From Dipteronia dyeriana (lineage: Eukaryota > Streptophyta > Magnoliopsida > Sapindales > Sapindaceae): DNA of 64,000 nucleotides. Shown here piece after piece: positions 57,446-64,000 of the stretch. The stretch spans positions 17,343,098 through 17,407,097 of the forward strand of contig CM065297.1 of assembly GCA_032871835.1 (NCBI GenBank), read 5' to 3'. Both the position numbers and the translations under genes were made by a program. Position 1 is the first letter of the stretch; each line of letters begins with the position of its first letter. The notes beneath the pieces are model-generated. The model did no database searches. It was not told where the DNA came from and was given only the letters and a program-made list of their open reading frames with translations.

Positions 57446-57589
57446 ACTTTAAAAATTGAAAGTTATCTTCTCTTTCTAAAAACGTTATCTAAAAATCGTT
57501 CTCCTTATTTTCTTTTATACATTTGTGACTGGTTTAACAATGTATCAATCCGTATATGAACATGTAGTTTCCAGAATTTGTACGAGTTT

Positions 57590-58290
57590 TTTTTTATTCT
57601 TTTCCGATATTTTTTTCATTTTTTTCAGAGTTTTTTTTCTATTGGTTTAAGCTTTTTTTCTAATAGTTCGAGCTTTTTTTTATTTGTCCAAACTTTTATT
57701 TTTTTGATTATTTCCGAGCTTTTTGGAAAGAATTAGAGTTTTTTTTTTGTATTGGTTCGAGCTTTTTTTCTATTAGTTCGAGCTTTTTGGAAAGAATTAG
57801 AGTTTTTTTTTGTATTGGTTCGAGCTTTTTTTTGTATTGGTTCGAGCTTTTTTTCTATTAGTTCGAGATTTTTTTTATTGGTCCGAGCTTTTGTTTTTTT
57901 TATTATTTTCGAGCTTTTTCTAGAAAGAATTCGAGCTTTTTTTGTATTGGTTCGAGTATTTATTTTTTTGACTATTTCCTTACTTTTTTGGAAAGAATTC
58001 GAGTTTTTTCCATTAGTTCGAGTTTTTTTTGTATTGGTCAGAGTTTTTTTTTTGTATTTGTCCGAGTTTTTTTTCCATTAGTTCGAGTTTTTTTTGTATT
58101 GATCCGAACTTTTTTTGTATTGGTCCGAGCTTTTTTTCTATTAGTTCAAACTTTTTTTTATTGGTTCGAGCTTTTATTTTTTTGACTATTTTCCAGCTTT
58201 TTTTGAAAGAATTCGAGTTTTTGTCAACACACAACAGATCGAAAATTGGTTTAGTTAAATCGAATGAGCTTTTTAGTAAAGGTTTCGAGC
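57590..58290 (+). repeat. TCGAGC-oligo(T) minisatellite, array 3 (MULE B)
   Basis: Units of 19-26 bp contain TTCGAGCTTTTTTT with spacers TATTAGTTCGAGC, TATTGG(T/C)CGAG and GGAAAGAATTCGAG. A more T-rich version of arrays 1 and 2 in MULE A, with the same plus-strand orientation. Confidence 0.9.
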
Positions 58291-58314
58291 CTTTTAAGTA
58301 CTAACCAGAAAAAA

Positions 58315-58430
58315 AAAAGTTCTGGGGGCGCTGCTCCTTGCCCCCCCACGAGCTGACCAGGCAGCTCGACCACCGCGAGCTCGGTGGGGAGCTGGACCCT
58401 CGAATGCGTCTGCTTATCGCCTGAGTTTCA
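58315..58430. other. GC-rich patch near the right end of MULE B
   Basis: CTGGGGGCGCTGCTCCTTGC and GCAGCTCGACCACCGCGAGC stand out from the AT-rich surroundings. It includes the small palindrome GAGCTC. There is no frame or RNA signature; origin unknown. Confidence 0.5.
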
Positions 58431-58575
58431 ATGGAACTTTCTCTCTCTATTTCACAACTTTTACTGTAAAAAAATAAGTTAAAGAAATCTGACAGAACAA
58501 CTATTGAGGTATTTTTGTCCGTTCACCATAATAGGTGCCTTTTAAATACAATGAAAATGTTGAAATGCCACCTCC

Positions 58576-59049
58576 AAAAAGTACTATTTAAATTTTGAGC
58601 CCGGAAATATTTATGGTGCATTTAATGAGTGTCTTAGAGCACACAATTTAATGAATTATATGTGTATATAGAAATCACTGAATTAATTGCAGCTTGGATT
58701 TTCTGTGCAGTGAAAATAATAAATTGAAATTTTATGGGCAAACTTAACATGAAATAGAAGCCGAAGGGTGTGTGTGTTGTGTGAAACAAAAATGAGTTTG
58801 TGAGCTCATGAATGGCGTCATTGGTGCAGGCAAGACAGTGACACAGACAATGCCACAGCACCACTAATAATCTTAGCTACCAGAAGACACATCTCTTTAA
58901 CAAGCTCTTAGCTGCAAGCAAGGTCAACTAATTTTATGTGGTTGTAGTTATGTGTCAATAGTTTTGAGAGATTTGAAAACTCGTTTTGAATCTATGAAAA
59001 CCATAGGAACACGAAAGACATGTATGATCAGTCCTTTTCTCTTAGAAAA
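58576..59049. other. flank between MULE B and the endogenous virus
   Basis: No gene supported. It may be host sequence or part of the viral intergenic region, which normally carries the promoter upstream of the primer site. Confidence 0.4.
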
Positions 59050-59060
59050 TGGTATCAGAG
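59050..59060 (+). other. tRNA-Met primer-binding site of the endogenous virus
   Basis: TGGTATCAGAG is the conserved minus-strand primer site of Caulimoviridae, conventionally the genome start. It is about 330 bp upstream of the first small ORF. Confidence 0.75.
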
Positions 59061-59391
59061 TCTATTTATATTTAAATTTAATAATTTGGTTCGGTAAGTA
59101 GTTACAGAAAAGTAGACTTCTAATTACATCCTTTGATTTCCCTCAGTAAGAGTATATGATATATATTTTTATAAAACGTTGTAATATTCGATGTTCTAAT
59201 GCTTTAATCTTTTTATTATTAACCATGATAGTTGTTCAAATATTATTGATATTACTTATTATAAGCTTATTAATAGAAAAGTTCGAATGAGTACGGTTTA
59301 TTATTTGTTTATTACTATTCTCATATATGATTCAAATATGTATGATAATTTTGGTCATTTGTTTAGTTTATAAAGTCTTTAAATTGTTAAT

Positions 59392-59619
59392 ATGAGTATT
59401 ACTAGTATTATGAGTGCTATAGATGCTAAATTAATAGAATTAGCTATAAATGACCCTAAAAGCCTAGAATCCCTAAAGAAACATCATTTTGGAATGATAG
59501 AAAGAATTAATTAAGCACTTAGAAATAAGTATCAAGTATTCGATGATTTATATCTTGATACAAGTCATAGATGCCCTTATTTTGAAAAAGATTTACTAAG
59601 AAAATATGAAGATCAGTAG
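59392..59619 (+). pseudogene. viral small ORF 1 remnant
   Basis: Begins MSITSIMSAIDAKLIELA and, after one internal stop, ends with a TAG at 59617. Its position and length suit the small virion-associated-type ORF 1 of badnaviruses, but no diagnostic motif is visible. Confidence 0.5.
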
Positions 59620-59942
59620 TGAAAATAAAGTAAAATAATTAGATAGACTGTTAAAAGAATATAGTCAAGATAAGTATCAGTAGAAAGACTCAGATCCATC
59701 CTCTAAAGCCTCAACCAGTTCTTTAAATGAACTAGAATAGAATAGAATATATAGAATTTAGGATAGACGAGTGTAGAGAAAAAATAGCAAGGATTAATAC
59801 AAAATTAGAAAATAGTTGTTTATCAAAAGAAGAAAGATTTAGATTAAGAGCTAGACTAAGTAGAGTAAAATTAGCTAAAAAGAAGTGGAAAGAGAATCTT
59901 AGAATAATAACTAAGAAAAGAAAATTTGGAGAAATAGAATGA
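59606..59942 (+). pseudogene. viral small ORF 2 remnant (basic, coiled-coil-like)
   Basis: An ATG at 59606 overlaps the end of ORF 1. Several stops follow, then the open 3' part is rich in lysine, arginine and glutamate in heptad-like order (KEERFRLRARLSRVKLAKKK). It ends at a TGA (59940-59942) that overlaps the next ATG as ATGA. Small basic nucleic-acid-binding or virion-associated proteins occupy this place in badnaviruses. Confidence 0.55.
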
Positions 59943-60830
59943 ATATTTTTCATAATAGTATGTTCTATAGTAATATATTTGATAGTAATCATAATATATT
60001 CAATTGTTTCCTTAATATTTGTTTTGCTGGACCAATAAATGAGTTTATATCAATATTACAAAGTTTAGATATTTTTGAAGCTGAAATATTTTTTGGTCTG
60101 TTAATCATTAAAAGTAGATTTCTTATTAGAGAACCAATAGTTTTAGAAAAGCTATACATAGCAAGGATTTATTTCTTTAATTTGATAGTGGAACATTCGA
60201 AAGCATTAAGAAGATTAGATTATTTAAACTTAGAACATATATGAGTTTCAAAAGATTAGAGTATTTAGACTTAGAAATTACAGACTTCAAGAAAACGAAG
60301 ATTAGTTTGCAGAATAATACAAAGATTAGTTGTAATATTGAACACTTAAAAAATCAATATAAGCATATTCCCCATACTAGTAATGGCCAACAAAACTTTA
60401 TGGTAGATTTGTTAATAAACTTAGTTAGATGTAAATATTGATAAAACCAATAATAATATCACAAAATTAGCAAAGTTTTTCCAAAATAGTAAAGTTAAAA
60501 CATTACAATCAAATCTAGTTGAAAGAATTCATTAGTTAAGTCAAAAGATTTCCTAGCACAACAGAGACAACATAATTTAAAGTAGAGTCTAGTAATCCTC
60601 CTCTATCAAAACCTAGAGTAGATATAGGAAGTATCTTAGGACCAAAAGTTAATCTAAGATCTTGAGATAGGAAAGATGGAGTTAATTAGAACCTCTAGTG
60701 TAAAGCAATCTACAGCCAATATAGTTAGAAATATTTTTAAATTACAGTAATAAAGGAAAGGAAATAATAGAAAAAAATAGAAGACTTAATCCAAGAGGAA
60801 GATGTAAATAAAATGCTAGAAGGTTCAAAC
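59939..60830 (+). pseudogene. N-terminal part of viral polyprotein, decayed
   Basis: Opens at the ATGA overlap and is readable in pieces (59939-60244, 60241-60441), after which frames break. No domain is recognisable before the movement-protein region. The overlap of the two frames at 60241-60244 is another ATGA-like junction but more likely a frameshift. Confidence 0.45.
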
Positions 60831-60839
60831 AAGTTCAAA

Positions 60840-61416
60840 AGAAGAACTTATATAGCGAATGCATACTAGATAGTCTGAAAAGCAGTTTATATGTTTACAA
60901 AGATGAGTTTACAATAGCAGTAGTCAATAATAGAGAAAATGTTACATTACTAAGCCCTCAAAGCGCCAAAGAAATTAAAAAGAGTGGATTTTCCTCGATC
61001 CATTTAGGAGTAGTTATAATAGGAGTACTTAGTCAGACTAGAGAAGAATTAGATACAAAAGCACATTTATACTTATATGATAGTAGATTTAGAGTGATCA
61101 TGAGCAAGCTCAGTTAGCAACAGCTGAAGTGGACCTCAGAAATAAGGTAGCAGTAAAAGGATGTCTCCCAGATATAGATAGAGATTTTAGTGAATTTTGT
61201 AGCAAAGTAAAATCAAGTATACAAACAAAAGGATTCAACATGAATGCAAAGTATAAAAATCTTAGGATAAAGATAATTGTATTAGGTAGATGTTACAATA
61301 AGTATTATAAAAAGTTCAGATTCATAAATAAAAGTATAGTTGAACATTTTCATATCGATTATGTAAAAATGCAAGTACCTAAGAAATTGAATAAAAGCGC
61401 ATTAAAAGGATTATAA
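60840..61416 (+). pseudogene. viral movement protein region
   Basis: Short blocks in changing frames resemble the 30K-type movement protein core of Caulimoviridae: IHLGVVIIGVL-like sequence near 61000, a YDSRF-like block near 61077, and the C-terminal part readable at 61129-61416. Such proteins act at plasmodesmata for cell-to-cell spread. Several stops and at least two shifts break it here. I describe only what is present. Confidence 0.6.
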
Positions 61417-61648
61417 TGGAAATTGCCCGAATTAGAAACCCAGAGTATAGAAATTCCTAAAAATAATAGTATATTTACAGATAAAAAGAATCACATTTTC
61501 CAAAGATTTAAAGATTATAAGAACCATAACAATATAGAAATAACGGAAGAAGAGTTTGAAGATTGATATAATGGAACAAGCTATTAATAAAGAAAATACC
61601 TTAACAGAAAATAGGAATCTTATTATATAATTAATATTTAATAAGCCA

Positions 61649-63027
61649 ATGGAATACCTACCACAAAAAGTATTTGAAGAAATATGTAATAACCTAGAAT
61701 TAGATGAAAGAGAAGTATACAAGATCCTTATAGAAAGTATAAATTATGAGCAATTAAGACTAGATAATATAGTGAGCATTTATTATATAGAAGATGAAGT
61801 ATATGTAGGAGAGGATAAAGCTAAAGTAGAAGAAGGAGAAGGTAGTGGACCAAAAATACCAGATGTTGATGATCTCCCTACTACCTTTAGAATAGAAGAT
61901 TATCTAGAAAAAAGAGGTATTCATGACTCAAAAGAAGAGTATAGAGATTTTAAAGACAAAGAAAGAGTTTATAGAGCAAAGACCAAACTAGAAAGCTGGA
62001 GAAAGTCACCGGAAGCAAAGGATATATTAATTTTAAGTTTACAATGTCCTAAGGAGTGGAAGCGTATTTTTAATAAATGGGAAGGAAATTTGATTAGACA
62101 CTCAATGGAAGCCCTTAGTAACATAGTAGATTAAGGAAGTGTATTTGGAAAGTACTTTAGATGGAATAAGGAAATTGAAATAATTTGAAAGAGTAGATTA
62201 AGGAGAGAAATTTAGAATTAGAAGAATTTGAAATAATTATAACAGTTTTAAGTGTTTTAGATGGAATAAGGAAATGTATATTATGAGCATCAATGGAAGA
62301 AGTAGAGGATAAACAAAAGCAAATTAGAGCAATAAGAAGTTTAGAACAATTAAAGATATGTGATTTGTATTATTTTGATTATTATGTAGATTTATTTTAT
62401 AAATATTTGAGTCAGATAGGTAGACCCTATGATGAGAATCTTTTAATGAAGTTTGTAAATAAGTTACTTGGAAAAATAGGTGAAAGATTATTTAAGGATT
62501 TAGATAAGTGGTTTAAAGAAAAGAAAAAAGAAGGATTATTTTGGCAAGTCTCATTTATACCCATGGTAGAATTTGTTAGAAAAACAATAGGAGAAATGTG
62601 TGATGAAGAAAAGCTTAGACGACAAGCTCAAGTACAATTTAGCAAGATGTGTATAGACTTATATAAAGTACCTACATTAGGATGTGGAAAATCTAGGAGC
62701 AATAAGAAAAGATACAAGAAGAAAAGACGATCTTACAATCCTCGAAGGTATAGCCCCCATTACAAATCTTACAACAAATTCAACAATCCTTATAAGAAGC
62801 CTAAGCCTAAGAAGTTTTTCAAGTATAATAATGATAAAAAGAATGTAGTAAAAAAGGCTTTTAAGAATAAGAAGAAAGTCTATAAGAGAAAAAATCATAA
62901 AGATTGTAAGTGTTATTTATGTGGAAAAATGGGTTATATCAAACCAAATTGCCCATATAATAAAGAAAAAACTAATTTAGCAGAAATAATAAATATAGAA
63001 GATTTAGGGAATCTAGAAGAAGTTTAG
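61649..63027 (+). pseudogene. viral capsid region with Cys zinc box
   Basis: Two open parts, 61649-62134 and 62293-63027, separated by stops. The second has a capsid-like helical region followed by a very basic tail (KKRYKKKRRSYNPRR) and the zinc box CKCYLCGKMGYIKPNC (62917-62964). The spacing is CxCx2Cx4[H]x4C as in badnavirus-type capsids, but the histidine position is tyrosine, so metal binding is probably lost. Confidence 0.75.
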
Positions 63028-63162
63028 AATCTAAAAGACATATATGATAATGAAAGTATATGTATAATAGACTATGATAGTTTAGAAGAAAGCTTATTTT
63101 GCGAAATAGAATCAGAAGAAGAGTTTAGTGAAATAGAACCAAGTAGCGAGTCAGTTGTAAAT

Positions 63163-63900
63163 ATGACAGAAGAAATTACCTGCTTTTTAGGAAAGAATTG
63201 CCATACTTGTAATAAGAATTTTAACAAAGGTTATGAAGAAAGTAAAAAGTACTATTGTAAAAACTGTATAGACAACAAGGATAGTAAACAAGAGAGTGAG
63301 ATAAATAGAGTAGGGAGTGAATTAATTTTAATAGATGTAGAAATACTTTATAAGTCAATACCAATAAAGACTAAAGCAATGATAGATACTGGTGCTAATA
63401 AATGCATCATCCATGAAAGTTTAGCCCCTGAAGAATATATAGCTAAGTTAGGAGCTTACATAGGACTAAGAACATTTAGTGAAAGCACAATTCAGATAAC
63501 CGAATGTTTAATAAACATGCCTATTAGGATTAATGGAGAAACTCATAAATTACCACAAACTTTAATTACAAATCAGCCAGCAAGCTATAAATTTATTTTA
63601 GGATTAAAATTTATTTTAGGAATTAACGGAAACATATTAATCACACCTAGTGGTGTTAATTTCTTTAAAAAATCAACTTTTATTCAGCCTAAGCTAGAAA
63701 CTAGTAATCTTGCTTACATAAAGAAAGCTACGACTATAGAAAAGTCCCCAAAACTAGAATATGAAAGCTCAATATTAGAAGCTTTAGATGAAGATCTAGA
63801 ACCCAGTATAGATGCCCTAAGTACTGAAGAAATGATAAAATATCTTAAAGATAGTTGCATGAATATCAGAACAGAAGAAGCGAATAATTGTAAAGATTGA
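63163..63900 (+). pseudogene. viral second Cys motif and aspartic protease
   Basis: A cysteine cluster (CHTCNKNF then YYCKNC) at about 63199-63270 is followed by the protease active site AMIDTGANKCIIH (about 63379) and FILGLKFILGINGN (about 63592). It ends in TGA at 63898-63900, after which related sequence continues in frame to the window end without reaching the RT. The open frame of 245 codons is the best preserved part of the copy. Confidence 0.78.
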
Positions 63901-64000
63901 CCCATAGAAATAAGACAAAAGATAGAAGGGTTAGAAAGGTTAAAAATAATAGGAGATAATCCTCAAAATAAAGATAGTATAAAAGTTTATAAAATAGAAA

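Larger units (their letters stand above)
45411..58575. mobile_element. MULE B: related non-autonomous MULE, split by the Tat retrotransposon
   Basis: The left terminus 45411-45520 (GTGGAAATGGTGAGGAATGT, GAAAGACACCGATTACGGTG) and right terminus about 58505-58575 (TTCACCATAATAGGTGCCTT, GAAATGCCACCTCC) are inverted relatives of each other and of MULE A's ends. Removing the LTR element and one ACTTT leaves about 1.3 kb with no gene but with the TCGAGC minisatellite (57590-58290). It is a deletion derivative or non-autonomous partner of MULE A. Confidence 0.65.
59050..64000 (+). mobile_element. endogenous pararetrovirus (Caulimoviridae, badnavirus-like), degraded, partial
   Basis: The tRNA-Met primer site TGGTATCAGAG at 59050-59060 is followed by two small ORFs, then movement protein, capsid with a CxCx2C zinc box, and aspartic protease, in the order of a badnavirus-type genome. 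RT and RNase H should lie past 64000. There are many stops and frameshifts, so it is an old genomic copy, not a functional virus. The sequence is much more AT-rich than the Tat element. The genus is uncertain. Confidence 0.82.

Overview
This is a plant nuclear window, most likely from a eudicot. It is AT-rich, has GT-AG introns, and is almost entirely made of nested transposable elements of typical angiosperm families. There are no bacterial-type operons and no CRISPR. I can support only one intact host gene: a single-exon nodulin-like major facilitator membrane protein at 5859-7652 (minus). A relic of a second copy of its N-terminus lies about 1.1 kb downstream, at 4626-4739.

Layout: 1-1260 holds a Ty3/gypsy gag remnant with a tRNA-Met-type primer site and part of an LTR. 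1310-2300 is a decayed accessory ORF of the 'putative gypsy-type transposon' family, and 2838-4240 looks like an LTR. After the host gene come three hAT-type elements end to end: 8979-12179 (autonomous type, broken transposase, 8-bp target duplication), 12182-12784 (non-autonomous) and about 12793-17500 (broken transposase with a minisatellite-filled leader intron). 17.5-20 kb carries several short tandem-repeat families. 20000-29580 is an old, truncated Tat-type LTR retrotransposon that keeps an LTR and the accessory ORF. It is interrupted by another LTR element (23385-26636, TSD AGTGG) and a Tourist-like element (27793-29095, TSD TAA). 30430-37045 is a long-TIR DNA element split by a 5.9-kb L1-type LINE (30566-36430).

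38082-45311 is a Mutator-like element (MULE) with two convergent genes, a DUF1985-type gene and a MULE transposase. Each gene has a predicted leader intron filled with the same TCGAGC-oligo(T) minisatellite. A second related MULE (45411-58575) abuts it and carries the same minisatellite. That MULE is split by a young Tat/Retand-type Ty3 retrotransposon (45555-57445, 866-bp LTRs, TSD ACTTT). The retrotransposon's gag-pol runs on the minus strand, and an accessory ORF with introns runs in the opposite direction.

59050 to the window end is an AT-rich, degraded endogenous pararetrovirus (Caulimoviridae). Its organisation is badnavirus-like: tRNA-Met primer site, small ORFs joined by an ATGA overlap, movement protein, capsid with Cys box, then aspartic protease. 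The reverse transcriptase would lie beyond the window.

The unusual signals are the MULE family whose two genes both have minisatellite leader introns, the three-fold recurrence of the gypsy accessory ORF, the ordered three-variant minisatellite in a hAT leader intron, and the endogenous virus.
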